Source: Methylophaga sp. (lineage in GTDB: Bacteria; Pseudomonadota; Gammaproteobacteria; Nitrosococcales; Methylophagaceae). Taken from it: a stretch of 32,788 bases of DNA. A program made the translations under genes and the position numbers. Position 1 is the first letter of the stretch; each line of letters begins with the position of its first letter. Of this stretch, positions 1-9,204 are shown in pieces. Location of the stretch: NCBI GenBank assembly GCA_002733105.1, contig NVUI01000006.1:33999-66786 (forward strand), given 5' to 3'. Below the pieces are notes generated by a model that saw nothing but the letters and a program-made list of their open reading frames with translations, was not told the DNA's origin and made no database searches.

Positions 1-1
1 C

Positions 2-64
2 GCGGCACTTAGGAGGGCTGATGCCCATGATTTTAGTGAATTGCTCAAATTTGTTGGGGCATAG
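2..64 (+). CDS. C-terminal end of an unidentified protein (truncated by window edge)
   Basis: An open frame runs in from the left edge and stops at the TAG at 62-64. The 20 visible residues end in SELLKFVGA and look like an amphipathic C-terminal helix, so real coding sequence is plausible. It is too short to assign a family. A second frame (ending at 127) is also open here, but its composition looks less protein-like. Confidence 0.35.
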   Translation, partial: AALRRADAHDFSELLKFVGA

Positions 65-142
65 GATTTACCGTTCAGGTAAAATGCGTTCCATTTTATG
101 CGGCGAAGGCTGTCCTCACCGCAAATAGCACTTTTATAAATC

Positions 143-160
143 TGTACAAATTTTTGTACA
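143..160. promoter_or_regulatory. 18-bp perfect palindrome just upstream of prfC
   Basis: TGTACAAA, two bases (TT), then TTTGTACA form a perfect 8-bp inverted repeat whose right end is 16 bases before the prfC ATG. It could be a protein operator or a weak AU-rich hairpin in the prfC leader. It has no GC-rich stem or T-run, so it is not a usual intrinsic terminator. Its 18-bp span resembles TyrR-type boxes in geometry only, not in sequence. Confidence 0.4.
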
Positions 161-176
161 AACTAAGGTAATAATT

Positions 177-1757
177 ATGGCTGAGGCCAATTTTATTCAA
201 AAAATTCAACAACGTAGAACATTTGCTATCATCTCGCATCCTGATGCGGGTAAAACAACGCTAACAGAAAAATTGTTGTTATTTAGTGGAAAAATCCAGA
301 CAGCAGGTAGTGTTAAGTCTCGTAAAACGGATCGCCATGCAACATCTGATTGGATGGATATGGAAAAAGAACGTGGTATTTCTGTGACCTCATCTGTCAT
401 GCAATTTGAACATAATGGTTGCGTCGTTAATTTATTAGATACACCAGGCCATGCTGATTTCTCTGAAGATACCTATCGCACGCTAACAGCGGTTGATTCA
501 GCATTGATGGTGATTGATATCGCTAAAGGTGTAGAGCAACGTACGATTAAACTAATGGAAGTTTGCCGCTTACGTGACACACCTATATTGACCTTTATTA
601 ACAAGATGGATAGGGAAGGTCGAGATCCAATCGATATTTTGGATGAAGTTGAGTCAATTCTTAATATCCGCTGTGCTCCGATTACTTGGCCCATTGGTAT
701 GGGAAAAGGCTTTAAAGGGATTTTCCATCTACAGAAAAATAGCGTCCACTTATTTGAACCGCACAGCGATCAAGTTGGTGAGATTATTGAAGGTATAGAC
801 AATCCACGTTTAGATGAATTATTTGGTGATTTGGCGGCGGATTTACGTGAAGAAATTGAATTGGTTCGAGGCGCAAGCCATGAATTTGATCATGCTGCTT
901 TCTTAGCCGGTGAGTTGTCGCCAGTATTTTTTGGTAGTGCGATGAATAATTTTGGTATTAAGGAATTAATGGATTCTTTTGTTGAAATTGCACCCGCACC
1001 ACAGGGACGAGAAACAAAAACGCGTCATGTGGATGCTGATGAAGAATCGTTTAGTGGTTTTGTGTTTAAAATTCAGGCAAATATGGATCCTAAACATCGT
1101 GATCGTATTGCTTTTCTACGGGTGTGTTCAGGACAATACATCAAGGGCATGAAATTACGCCATGTGCGTACAGGTAAAGACATCGTTATTGCCAATGCAG
1201 TAACCTTTATGGCGGCAGAGCGTGCACAAGCTGAACAGGCATGGCCCGGTGATATTTTAGGTTTGCATAATCATGGCACCATTCAGATTGGTGATACTTT
1301 TACTCAGGGTGAAGAGATTCAATTCACTGGCATTCCTTATTTTGCCCCAGAATTATTTCAACGCGTGCGATTGAAAGATCCACTTAAAATGAAAGCTCTA
1401 TTAAAAGGCTTGCAGCAGTTGAGTGAAGAAGGCGCTACTCAGTTGTTCAGACCGTTAGAAAATAATGATCTGATTTTAGGTGCGGTAGGGGTATTACAAT
1501 TTGATGTGGTCGTACATCGACTTAGAGGTGAATATAAAGTTGATTGTGCCTATGAGGCGGTGCAAGTTTACACTGCGCGATGGGTCTATTGTGATGATGA
1601 GAAAAAACTAGATGAATTTAAGAAAAAAGCATCATTAAATCTTGCACTAGATGGTGCTGGTGGTTTGACTTATATTGCCCCAACTAGGGTGAATTTAGAT
1701 TTAACCATGGAACGTTGGCCTGAGATTGAATTTAAATCTACTAGAGAACATAGCTAA
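177..1757 (+). CDS. prfC: Peptide chain release factor 3 (RF3)
   Basis: RF3 is a cytoplasmic GTPase that recycles RF1 and RF2 from the ribosome after peptide release. The 526 residues match the usual length (E. coli about 529). The GTPase domain comes first, with the P-loop HPDAGKTT at residues 21-28, a switch I region containing ERGISVTSS, the G3 motif DTPGHADF and the G4 motif NKMD. The rest fits the translation-factor beta-barrel and the C-terminal RF3 domain. A short AAGG lies 8-11 bases before the ATG. The gene is convergent with the downstream GspF-like gene, with only 13 bases between stops and no clear terminator. The family assignment is secure. Confidence 0.97.
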   Translation: MAEANFIQKIQQRRTFAIISHPDAGKTTLTEKLLLFSGKIQTAGSVKSRKTDRHATSDWMDMEKERGISVTSSVMQFEHNGCVVNLLDTPGHADFSEDTYRTLTAVDSALMVIDIAKGVEQRTIKLMEVCRLRDTPILTFINKMDREGRDPIDILDEVESILNIRCAPITWPIGMGKGFKGIFHLQKNSVHLFEPHSDQVGEIIEGIDNPRLDELFGDLAADLREEIELVRGASHEFDHAAFLAGELSPVFFGSAMNNFGIKELMDSFVEIAPAPQGRETKTRHVDADEESFSGFVFKIQANMDPKHRDRIAFLRVCSGQYIKGMKLRHVRTGKDIVIANAVTFMAAERAQAEQAWPGDILGLHNHGTIQIGDTFTQGEEIQFTGIPYFAPELFQRVRLKDPLKMKALLKGLQQLSEEGATQLFRPLENNDLILGAVGVLQFDVVVHRLRGEYKVDCAYEAVQVYTARWVYCDDEKKLDEFKKKASLNLALDGAGGLTYIAPTRVNLDLTMERWPEIEFKSTREHS

Positions 1758-1770
1758 AGCCGTTCAAATA

Positions 1771-2766
1771 TCATACTGAAATAAGGCCAAAAGGATGGCT
1801 GCCAATGATTGAAAAAGCCATGGTAATGATAATCGCTAAGTAGATAACTCTTGGTATCCACTCTGCTAACAAATTTTCTTGCATATTAATTTTTTCAGCT
1901 TCAATTTTGGTAAAATGCAGCATTGTTTGAGCAAGGCTGCCACTATTCTCTCCAATGCGTAATTGATAGATTATTTCATTGTTTATTGCTGGGATATGAC
2001 TGAGTGTTTCAGTCAGACTGTTACCTTGTTCTATCGACGAGGCTGTTAACGAGAATTGAGAACGAAGCACTCTGTTTTTGATGGTGGCAACGGCTTTGGG
2101 AAGCGCATATAGCATTGGCAAGCCTGCAGATAACATTAGCCCCAAGCTATAGATGAAATCATTGATTTGTCGGCTGATAACCCATTTAGCCATGATGGGC
2201 AGTTTTATTTGCAGAGTACTAAATAACTGGCCAAAGCCGAAATACTGGAGCCGGCTATAAGTTAACCATTTAGATAATGTGTAGATAATATAAAGGCCCA
2301 AAGTTATTTTAAACAGTAGTCCTATTGTTCTAGCTAGGTAAACCAGCCCCGTTATTTCAGTTGCAATTAAAGAGGGAAGTGGTTGTATAAATATGGCGAG
2401 TATCAAAAGAACGAGAGGCAAATATAATTTAGACTTGATATATTTCATACGTTTTGTTTTGTTTGCATAATATTCTGCTAGCTGCTGGTAAATTGTACCT
2501 AATTGGCCACTTTCTTCACCGACCAGCACTAGACCTTTATCAAATAGGCCGAAGATACCTGCTTTGAATCCTGATTCGGCAATAGATTTGCCTTGCTGGA
2601 GATATTTTTGTAACTGTTGTATGTTTTTTGCCGTTTTTTTATCTGTTTGTTGTAGTAAACCAAATGCTTGTTGAGCAGAAAAACCAGTCTGTTCCAGTTG
2701 GCAAAGTTGCCAATAAATATTGGCACGAGATTTAACCGAAATAACTGGTAAGTGAATTGATTTCAT
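1771..2766 (-). CDS. Orphan type II secretion system F (GspF/PilC-like) inner-membrane protein
   Basis: GspF/PilC proteins are polytopic inner-membrane platforms of type II secretion and type IV pilus machines. The 331 residues contain two T2SF repeats. The first carries GEESGQLG at about 83-90 and the second GENSGSL near the C-terminal third. Hydrophobic segments lie at about 114-135, 142-164 and 303-323. The protein is shorter than typical GspF (about 400 residues) and lacks much of the usual N-terminal extension. No gspE, gspG, pilB or pilD homologue lies in the window, so it is an orphan or part of a dispersed system. The ATG has no clear ribosome-binding site, so the start is uncertain. 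The family is confident and the role is not. Confidence 0.85.
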   Translation of the reverse strand: MKSIHLPVISVKSRANIYWQLCQLEQTGFSAQQAFGLLQQTDKKTAKNIQQLQKYLQQGKSIAESGFKAGIFGLFDKGLVLVGEESGQLGTIYQQLAEYYANKTKRMKYIKSKLYLPLVLLILAIFIQPLPSLIATEITGLVYLARTIGLLFKITLGLYIIYTLSKWLTYSRLQYFGFGQLFSTLQIKLPIMAKWVISRQINDFIYSLGLMLSAGLPMLYALPKAVATIKNRVLRSQFSLTASSIEQGNSLTETLSHIPAINNEIIYQLRIGENSGSLAQTMLHFTKIEAEKINMQENLLAEWIPRVIYLAIIITMAFSIIGSHPFGLISV

Positions 2767-2991
2767 AGTGATCTAAGTATACTGCAACGATGGTAGAATA
2801 ATGGTTTAAGCTAAATATAGTATGATTTTATGGTAATAATGGGACAGTCAAATATACCGTACAGTTTCAATATTTATTTAGACTAGATGTGGCGAGGTGA
2901 TAATAAAGATCCAGAATTGGACTTGCTTTTATTAATCATCCTCAAGCAGAATAACAACAAGGCCGTTAAATAGATAAATAAGGTGAGTCGA

Positions 2992-3447
2992 ATGAAAGTA
3001 AGATCAATTACTAAGAATAAAGGTAAGCCAGTTATTGGCTTGACGCCCAATGATTCATTAGATCAAGCTGTGACATTAATGATGGATAATCGCATAGGGT
3101 CATTGATTGTCACTGATGATAGTGGTGCCGTTGTTGGTATTTTATCTGAACGTGATTTACTGAGCGTTTTACATGATAAACATGCGATGTGGGCACCGTT
3201 AATGGTTGCTGATGCGATGACGCCAGACCCTATTGTGTGCCACCCAGATAATACCTTAGAAGAAGTGATGAAGATGATGGTCGATAATAATATTCGTCAT
3301 TTACCGGTACTGTATGAAAGTAAGTTAGAAGGAATGCTTTCAATTACAGATATTGTAGAAACATTGCTAGAAAAAGCAAAATTTGAAAATAAACTATTGA
3401 AAAATTATATTCAAAATTGGCCAGATGCTGAGGGTGAGAGTGAATGA
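2992..3447 (+). CDS. Tandem CBS-domain protein
   Basis: This soluble 151-residue protein is essentially two CBS motifs, at about residues 10-66 and 78-135, forming a Bateman module. Hallmarks are GILSERDLL at the end of the first repeat and AMTPDPIVCHP followed by LPVL and SITDIVETLL in the second. Such modules bind adenine nucleotides or related ligands and often act as sensors, but with no effector domain the partner is unknown. An in-frame GTG at 2983 is possible. The ATG at 2992 is preferred because AAGGTGAG sits 5 bases upstream of it, whereas the GTG lies inside that Shine-Dalgarno sequence. The gene stands alone, convergent with the DUF3579 gene. Confidence 0.88.
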   Translation: MKVRSITKNKGKPVIGLTPNDSLDQAVTLMMDNRIGSLIVTDDSGAVVGILSERDLLSVLHDKHAMWAPLMVADAMTPDPIVCHPDNTLEEVMKMMVDNNIRHLPVLYESKLEGMLSITDIVETLLEKAKFENKLLKNYIQNWPDAEGESE

Positions 3448-3467
3448 GTTGAAATATTTATTAGGTT

Positions 3468-3494
3468 AAAGGCCGTTATTGATCGCCTTTTATT
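3468..3494. terminator. Possible bidirectional terminator between convergent genes
   Basis: AAAGGC (3468-3473) pairs with GCCTTT (3485-3490) around an 11-base loop, followed by TATT. The stem is only 6 bp and the loop is large, so it is weak. It sits in the 54-base gap between two convergent stop codons, where a shared terminator is expected. Confidence 0.35.
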
Positions 3495-3501
3495 AATATA
3501 T

Positions 3502-3798
3502 CTACAACGTCTCTGGCAGTGGAAATGTATCGGTACGCAAGATTTGTAAATTATTTTCATCGGCAAAATCGGTAAGAAATTCAAATAACATTTCGTCTTC
3601 TTCTTCCAATGAGGCATCAATTACAACACATTTAATCCCTTTAATAGATGCCAATGCAACATTAGGATGGAAAATGATGCGGCGACCAGGACCATATGTC
3701 GCAACGGCTCCACACAGACGTTCAGCCCAATCACTAGGGCGAAACTTGCCTCCATCCAATGTGATACCTTGGATAATGACTTTTCCGATTGTGGACAT
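3502..3798 (-). CDS. DUF3579 family protein
   Basis: The 98-residue soluble protein matches the DUF3579 pattern as I know it: a start of the form IIQGITLDGGKFRPSDWAER, then a hydrophobic core, and a C-terminal segment FLTDFADENNLQIL. The family is found in beta- and gammaproteobacteria and has no established function. A GAGAAG sequence lies a few bases upstream of the ATG on the minus strand and supports this start. It is transcribed divergently from ileS, sharing a 171-base upstream region. No catalytic motif is visible. Confidence 0.85.
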   Translation of the reverse strand: MSTIGKVIIQGITLDGGKFRPSDWAERLCGAVATYGPGRRIIFHPNVALASIKGIKCVVIDASLEEEDEMLFEFLTDFADENNLQILRTDTFPLPETL

Positions 3799-3885
3799 AT
3801 TTGGCTTCTCGCATTAGGCGTATTTATAGAATTTAGAGATATTCTACTGCAAAGTATTGGTGTAGCGGAATAAAATTTAGATAAA

Positions 3886-3907
3886 TAAATCACATTTCAG
3901 TGATTTA
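3886..3907. promoter_or_regulatory. 8-bp inverted repeat overlapping the ileS promoter
   Basis: TAAATCAC (3886-3893), six bases, then GTGATTTA (3900-3907) form a perfect inverted repeat. It overlaps the putative -35 element of the ileS promoter, which suits an operator. It could alternatively be a weak hairpin on the divergent DUF3579 side. Confidence 0.35.
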
Positions 3908-3932
3908 GCTCAGTAGCAAAAACCCGTATAAT
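3904..3932 (+). promoter_or_regulatory. Putative sigma-70 promoter for ileS operon
   Basis: A perfect TATAAT (3927-3932) is preceded at 17 bases by TTTAGC (3904-3909, 3 of 6 to TTGACA). Transcription would start near 3939-3940 and give a leader of about 30 bases before the GTG at 3970. This is the only good -10 hexamer in the gap. Confidence 0.55.
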
Positions 3933-3969
3933 TAGCCGTTATATTGATTTTGAATTTACGAGTGATCTA

Positions 3970-6771
3970 GTGGCTGAATATAAACACACCTTAAACTTGC
4001 CTGAAACCAAGTTCCCAATGAAGGCGGGCTTGCCTAATCGCGAACCATTAATGTTAAAGCGTTGGCAGGAAAATGGCCTGTATCAAAAAATGCGTGATAA
4101 CGGTGAGGGGCGACCTAAATTTATTCTGCATGATGGCCCTCCATATGCTAATGGTGATATTCATATCGGTCATGCGGTGAATAAAATTCTCAAAGATATT
4201 ATTCTAAAATCTAAAACACTCAGTGGTTTTGATACGCCTTATGTACCTGGTTGGGATTGTCATGGTTTACCGATTGAGCTTAATGTTGAAAAGAAAATTG
4301 GTAAGCCAGGTAAAAAAGTAACAGCAGCCGAGTTTAGGACGGCATGTCGTGTTTATGCCCAAAAACAAGTGGATGGTCAGCGTGAAGATTTCAAGCGCTT
4401 AGGGATATTGGCTGAATGGGATAATCCATATCTAACGATGGATTTCAGTTTTGAAGCTGACATTATTCGTACTTTAAACGAAATTGTTAAACAGGGACAT
4501 TTGCACAAAGGGGTTAAACCGGTTCATTGGTGTGTAGATTGTGGCAGTGCTTTGGCTGAGGCTGAAGTGGAATATGAAGATAAAAAATCCCCCGCCATTG
4601 ATGTGCGTTTTACTGTTATTGACAGTAAATCATTTGAAGCAGCAACGGGCGCTACTGGCTTGGGCAAAATCAGTGTACCTATTTGGACAACAACGCCGTG
4701 GACTTTGCCTGCCAATCAAGCGGTATCACTAAACCCTGCTTATGACTATGTTGTGGTACAAGCGGGTGATGAACGACTGTTATTAGCTGAAGCCTTATAT
4801 GAATCAGCATTAGAGCGTTATGGAATGCAAGGTGAAGTGGTTGCTCGTTGTAAAGGTGAAGCAATAGAAGGCTTGTTATTACAGCATCCATTTTATGACA
4901 AGCAAGTGCCTATTATCTTGGCTGATCATGTTACTGCAGAAGCAGGTACGGGCGCGGTTCATACTGCACCCGGGCATGGCCAAGATGATTTCACGGTAGG
5001 TTTGAAATATGATCTGGAAGTCTATAACCCAGTAGGTTCAAATGGTGTATTTTTACCCGATACTGAGATCTTTGCCGGGCAATCGGTATTTAAAGCTAAT
5101 CCAAATGTGATTGATTTATTAAAAGAAAAGGGTGCCTTATTAAAGCATATTGATATTCAACATAGCTATCCACATTGCTGGCGGCATAAGAGCCCGATTA
5201 TTTTCCGTGCCACACCACAATGGTTTGTCAGTATGGATCAAAATGATCTTAGACAAGCGGCACTGCAAGCCATTACTGAAACACAATGGATGCCTGAATG
5301 GGGGCAAAAACGTATCGAGGGCATGGTCGAAGGCCGTCCTGATTGGTGTGTTTCACGTCAACGTACTTGGGGTGTGCCGATCCCGTTATTTGTACACCAA
5401 CAAACAGGTGAGTTACATCCCAAAACGCAACAGTTAATGGAGCAGGTTGCTCAAAAAGTTGAACAACAAGGTATTGATGCTTGGTTTGAATCAGAATTAA
5501 CAGATTGGTTAGGTGATGAAGCGGTTGATTATGAAAAGGTGAGTGATACTTTAGATGTGTGGTTTGATTCCGGTGTGTCTCATGCTTGTGTATTAGCACG
5601 TCGAGATTACTTGAGTCGTCCCGCCGATTTATATTTAGAAGGCAGCGATCAGCATCGTGGTTGGTTCCAGTCTTCATTATTAACATCGATTGCATCGACA
5701 GGTAACGCACCGTACAAAGCCGTGTTAACCCATGGGTTTGTTGTCGATGCCACGGGCAAGAAAATGTCAAAATCAGTGGGCAATGTGGTTGCACCCCAAA
5801 AGGTAGTTAATAATTTGGGCGCTGATATTATCCGTTTGTGGACGGCATCTTCAGATTACAGTGCTGAAATGAGCGTGTCGGATGAGATTTTAAAACGAAC
5901 GGCAGATTCTTATCGCCGTATTCGTAATACCTCACGTTATTTATTATCCAACTTATTTGATTTTGACCCAGCAACAGATCTTGCGGATATTAAAGATATG
6001 TTGCCATTAGATCGCTGGGCTGTAGATCGAGCATATCAGTGCCAACAAGATATTTTAGCCGCTTATGACAGTTATAATTTCCATGTGATTTATCAAAAAA
6101 TTCATAATTTCTGTGCACAGGAAATGGGCAGTTTGTATTTAGATATTACTAAAGATCGCCAATACACTATGCAGGCAAATAGTGTGGCACGGCGCTCAAG
6201 CCAAACAGCGATGTATCATATTATTGAAGCATTAACACGTTGGATGGCACCGATTCTAAGTTTTACTGCTGATGAATTATGGGGTTATCTACCAGGTGAA
6301 CGTAATGGATCTGTATTGCTTAATACTTGGTATGAAGGTTTAACGCCCTTAACTGAGCATTCGCAGTTTGATATTACTTTCTGGGATAAGATTTTTGCTG
6401 TCCGTGATACTGTTTCAAAGGAATTAGAGGTATTACGCGCCGAGGGCCGGATTAAAGGAGGTTTGACAGCTGAAGTCACGCTATACGCTGAGCCTGATTT
6501 ATTTAAAATTTTGAATATTTTGGATGATGAGTTGAAATTTGTGTTGATTACATCAGCTGCTCACTTATTGCCTGCAAACAATAAACCAACAGATGCAATT
6601 GAAAGTTCGATCGCGGGGTTATCATTAGTGTTAACTCCTTCAGAACAAGCTCGTTGCGATCGCTGTTGGCACCAAACAGAGCAAGTGGGCAAGGATGAAA
6701 CACATCCTGAACTATGTGGTCGCTGTATTGAAAATGTTGATGGAGAAGGCGAACAACGCCTATATGTCTAA
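3970..6771 (+). CDS. ileS: Isoleucyl-tRNA synthetase
   Basis: This class I aminoacyl-tRNA synthetase charges tRNA-Ile in the cytoplasm and edits valine. The 933 residues match the bacterial form (E. coli 938). HIGH lies at 65-68 within [17 protein letters not shown] at 598-602, and a C-terminal zinc-finger has cysteines at 896, 899, 916 and 919. The editing (CP1) insertion is present, including [12 protein letters not shown]. Translation starts at a GTG; the N-terminal segment with [15 protein letters not shown] matches the family and no upstream start is available. ribF, the common upstream neighbour in other bacteria, is absent here. The 3' end overlaps lspA by 8 bases. Confidence 0.97.
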   Translation: MAEYKHTLNLPETKFPMKAGLPNREPLMLKRWQENGLYQKMRDNGEGRPKFILHDGPPYANGDIHIGHAVNKILKDIILKSKTLSGFDTPYVPGWDCHGLPIELNVEKKIGKPGKKVTAAEFRTACRVYAQKQVDGQREDFKRLGILAEWDNPYLTMDFSFEADIIRTLNEIVKQGHLHKGVKPVHWCVDCGSALAEAEVEYEDKKSPAIDVRFTVIDSKSFEAATGATGLGKISVPIWTTTPWTLPANQAVSLNPAYDYVVVQAGDERLLLAEALYESALERYGMQGEVVARCKGEAIEGLLLQHPFYDKQVPIILADHVTAEAGTGAVHTAPGHGQDDFTVGLKYDLEVYNPVGSNGVFLPDTEIFAGQSVFKANPNVIDLLKEKGALLKHIDIQHSYPHCWRHKSPIIFRATPQWFVSMDQNDLRQAALQAITETQWMPEWGQKRIEGMVEGRPDWCVSRQRTWGVPIPLFVHQQTGELHPKTQQLMEQVAQKVEQQGIDAWFESELTDWLGDEAVDYEKVSDTLDVWFDSGVSHACVLARRDYLSRPADLYLEGSDQHRGWFQSSLLTSIASTGNAPYKAVLTHGFVVDATGKKMSKSVGNVVAPQKVVNNLGADIIRLWTASSDYSAEMSVSDEILKRTADSYRRIRNTSRYLLSNLFDFDPATDLADIKDMLPLDRWAVDRAYQCQQDILAAYDSYNFHVIYQKIHNFCAQEMGSLYLDITKDRQYTMQANSVARRSSQTAMYHIIEALTRWMAPILSFTADELWGYLPGERNGSVLLNTWYEGLTPLTEHSQFDITFWDKIFAVRDTVSKELEVLRAEGRIKGGLTAEVTLYAEPDLFKILNILDDELKFVLITSAAHLLPANNKPTDAIESSIAGLSLVLTPSEQARCDRCWHQTEQVGKDETHPELCGRCIENVDGEGEQRLYV

Positions 6772-7243
6772 ATCTATGCTGAAATATTTATGGTTAAGCG
6801 GCTTGATAATAACATTAGATCAAGCATCAAAATGGCTAATGTCATCATGGTTGTCACTACATGAAACTGTGGCTGTTATGCCATTTTTTAATTTCACTAT
6901 GGCGCATAATTATGGTGCAGCATTTAGCTTTTTAGCTGGAGCGGGTGGTTGGCAACGCTGGTTTTTTATGGCTTTGACAACAGTGATCAGTATTGTCTTG
7001 TTTATCTGGCTTAAAAGATTGAGTAGCCATGCTAAATTGGAAGCTCTTTCAATCAGTCTCATTTTAGGTGGGGCGATTGGTAATGTGATTGATCGTATTT
7101 ATTTTGGATACGTGATTGATTTTTTAGATATTTACTATGGTTCATATCATTGGCCAGCATTCAATATTGCTGATTCTGCCATTGTTGTTGGTGCAGGATT
7201 ATTGATTATTGATAGCTTTATTGCTAAGTCGGATCAGACATGA
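6764..7243 (+). CDS. lspA: Lipoprotein signal peptidase (signal peptidase II)
   Basis: LspA is an inner-membrane aspartyl protease that removes signal peptides from diacylglyceryl-prolipoproteins. With the ATG at 6764 it has 159 residues (E. coli 164) and four hydrophobic segments. Conserved blocks are DQASKW near residue 20, NYGAAFSFL at 49-57, GNVIDR at 106-111, VIDF with Asp119, and FNIADSA with Asp137. Asp119 and Asp137 align with the catalytic dyad. Longer in-frame extensions into ileS exist, but the family begins just before the first membrane helix. An ATG at 6776 is an alternative. It overlaps ileS by 8 bases and hisC by 4, indicating one operon with translational coupling. Confidence 0.95.
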   Translation: MSKSMLKYLWLSGLIITLDQASKWLMSSWLSLHETVAVMPFFNFTMAHNYGAAFSFLAGAGGWQRWFFMALTTVISIVLFIWLKRLSSHAKLEALSISLILGGAIGNVIDRIYFGYVIDFLDIYYGSYHWPAFNIADSAIVVGAGLLIIDSFIAKSDQT

Positions 7244-8325
7244 TATTTGGTGATTTGGCCTTAGATTGTATCACTAAGTTACAACCCTATGTGCCAGGTA
7301 AACCGGTTGAAGAATTGGAACGAGAACTGGGTATTAGTAACATTGTAAAACTGGCTTCAAATGAAAATCCATTAGGCCCTTCAGCATCAGTATTGGCTGC
7401 GATTGACGGTGCGAGTAAAGCACTTAGCCGTTATCCGGATGGTAATGGTTTTACTTTAAAAACTGCATTAGCAGAAAAGTATCAGCTTGATCTTGAGCAG
7501 ATCACTTTAGGCAATGGTTCGAATGATGTGTTGGAATTGATTGCCCGTGCTTTTGTGTTGCCAGAAGATGAAGTGCTGTTTTCACAATATGCTTTTGCAG
7601 TTTATCCGATCGTGACCCAAGCTATAGGCGCTAAAAGTGTGATTGCCCCCGCTCGTGACTATGGTCATGACTTGCAGGCAATGAGCACACTAATTAATCA
7701 ACGTACTAAGCTGATCTTTATTGCTAACCCGAATAATCCAACAGGCACATATGTGGCTGAAAAAGAATTAGAAGCATTTGTACAACAGGTGCCAGAGCAC
7801 ACATTGGTAGTGATTGATGAAGCTTATGTTGAATATGGTGATGGCACGGTAGACACGATTGGTTGGTTGAACAAATATGCTAATTTGATCATTACGCGTA
7901 CATTTTCAAAGGCCTATGGTTTGGCTGGGTTACGAGTAGGTTATGCTTTGTCACATCCTGAAGTGGCTGATTTATTAAATCGTGTTCGTCAGCCATTTAA
8001 TGTCAATAATTTAGCTTTAGCAGCAGCGACAACAGCACTTAAAGATAATGAATATCTTGCTGCCACTAAACAGCTAAATAATGAGGGTATGGCACAATTA
8101 ATAGCTGGGTTTGATGAACTTGGTTTAGAGTATATTCCTTCTAAAGGTAATTTTATTACCGTGGATGTGAACAGAAATAGTGAAGAGGTGTTTGCTGATT
8201 TATTACGCCAAGGCGTTATAGTCCGACCTGTTACTAATTATGGACTACCCAAACATATACGTGTCAGCATTGGTTTGCCAGATGAAAATGAACGTTTTCT
8301 TGATGCTATGAGGAAAATACTATGA
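7240..8325 (+). CDS. hisC: Histidinol-phosphate aminotransferase (possibly also aromatic aminotransferase)
   Basis: This is a fold-type I PLP aminotransferase of 361 residues. SNENPLGPS near the N-terminus, NPNNPTGTY in the middle, and TFSKAYGLAGLRVGY with the PLP lysine at residue 224 are HisC hallmarks. HisC catalyses the glutamate-dependent transamination of imidazoleacetol phosphate. Here it sits directly before tyrA and aroA, the position of the broad-specificity HisC paralogue (HisHb) in the Pseudomonas aromatic supraoperon. A role in the last step of phenylalanine and tyrosine synthesis is therefore a reasonable inference. The start overlaps the lspA stop (ATGA) and the stop overlaps the tyrA start in the same way. 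Confidence 0.93.
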   Translation: MIFGDLALDCITKLQPYVPGKPVEELERELGISNIVKLASNENPLGPSASVLAAIDGASKALSRYPDGNGFTLKTALAEKYQLDLEQITLGNGSNDVLELIARAFVLPEDEVLFSQYAFAVYPIVTQAIGAKSVIAPARDYGHDLQAMSTLINQRTKLIFIANPNNPTGTYVAEKELEAFVQQVPEHTLVVIDEAYVEYGDGTVDTIGWLNKYANLIITRTFSKAYGLAGLRVGYALSHPEVADLLNRVRQPFNVNNLALAAATTALKDNEYLAATKQLNNEGMAQLIAGFDELGLEYIPSKGNFITVDVNRNSEEVFADLLRQGVIVRPVTNYGLPKHIRVSIGLPDENERFLDAMRKIL

Positions 8326-9185
8326 TTAAACGTTTAGCCATTATTGGCGTTGGTTTGATCGGTGGCTCTTTATCCTTAGCCTTAAAAAAAGCAGGTGTTG
8401 TGGGTGAAGTGATTGGTTATTCTCGTACTGAGCATGTTCGGCAGCAAGCATTAAACCTAGGCATCATTGATATAGCCGCTAGCAGTGTTAAACAGGCTGT
8501 TAAAGAGGCTGACGTGGTATTTTTAGCGGTGCCTTTGGCGGCGATGTCATCCGTTTTGACTGAGCTAGCTGGCAATATGAGTGACAACTGTATTATTACC
8601 GATGGTGGAAGTGCTAAAGGCGAATTAGTAAAGCTGGCGAGAAGTGTACTAGGCAATAGTTTTAGCCAATTTGTGCCTGGTCATCCCATTGCTGGTACAG
8701 AAAAAAGTGGCCCTGATGCAGCGTTTGCTACGTTGTATCAAGATCACCGTGTGGTGTTAACACCAGTAGCAGAAACTAATCTAGCAGCATTAGAAAAAAT
8801 ACGCTCCATGTGGCAGGCAACAGGTGCAGAAGTATTTGATATGGATGTTGAGCATCATGATGTGGTGTTGGCGGCAACCAGTCATTTACCCCATGTATTA
8901 GCCTTTAATTTGGTCAATATGTTGGCTGAACGTGATGATTGTGATGAAGTATTGCGTTATGCAGCCGGTGGTTTTAGAGATTTTTCACGTATTGCATCGG
9001 GGGATGCGGTCATGTGGCGAGATATTTGTTTAGCCAACAGTGATGCTATTTTAGGATTGCTGGAACAATATCATCAAGGTTTAAATCAATTAGAACAGGC
9101 TATCAAAAATCAAGATGGCGATACGTTAATAACAGTATTCGAACGAGCTAAACAAGCACGCGATACACGATTTTCAGAAGATTAG
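8322..9185 (+). CDS. tyrA: Prephenate (or arogenate) dehydrogenase
   Basis: TyrA oxidatively decarboxylates prephenate or arogenate towards tyrosine, using NAD(P)+. The 287-residue protein has an N-terminal Rossmann domain with GVGLIGGS at about 9-16. The catalytic domain includes PGHPIAGTEKSGP and ATSHLPHVLAF. It lacks a fused chorismate mutase, an ACT domain or a fused EPSP synthase, unlike the tyrA-aroA fusions in some pseudomonads. Substrate and cofactor preference cannot be read with certainty. The ATG overlaps the hisC stop by 4 bases, and aroA starts 19 bases after the tyrA stop. Confidence 0.93.
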   Translation: MIKRLAIIGVGLIGGSLSLALKKAGVVGEVIGYSRTEHVRQQALNLGIIDIAASSVKQAVKEADVVFLAVPLAAMSSVLTELAGNMSDNCIITDGGSAKGELVKLARSVLGNSFSQFVPGHPIAGTEKSGPDAAFATLYQDHRVVLTPVAETNLAALEKIRSMWQATGAEVFDMDVEHHDVVLAATSHLPHVLAFNLVNMLAERDDCDEVLRYAAGGFRDFSRIASGDAVMWRDICLANSDAILGLLEQYHQGLNQLEQAIKNQDGDTLITVFERAKQARDTRFSED

Positions 9186-9204
9186 CAGTGGAGTTGAAGT
9201 AGTA

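Noticed and set aside
99-125. TGCGG/CCGCA hairpin before prfC as a terminator
   Set aside because: Five-base stem with a large interrupted loop and no proper T-run, so it is not convincing.
5273-5794. 173-codon open frame antisense to ileS
   Set aside because: Composition (many His, Leu, Thr, Gln) and position opposite a conserved gene show it is a shadow frame.
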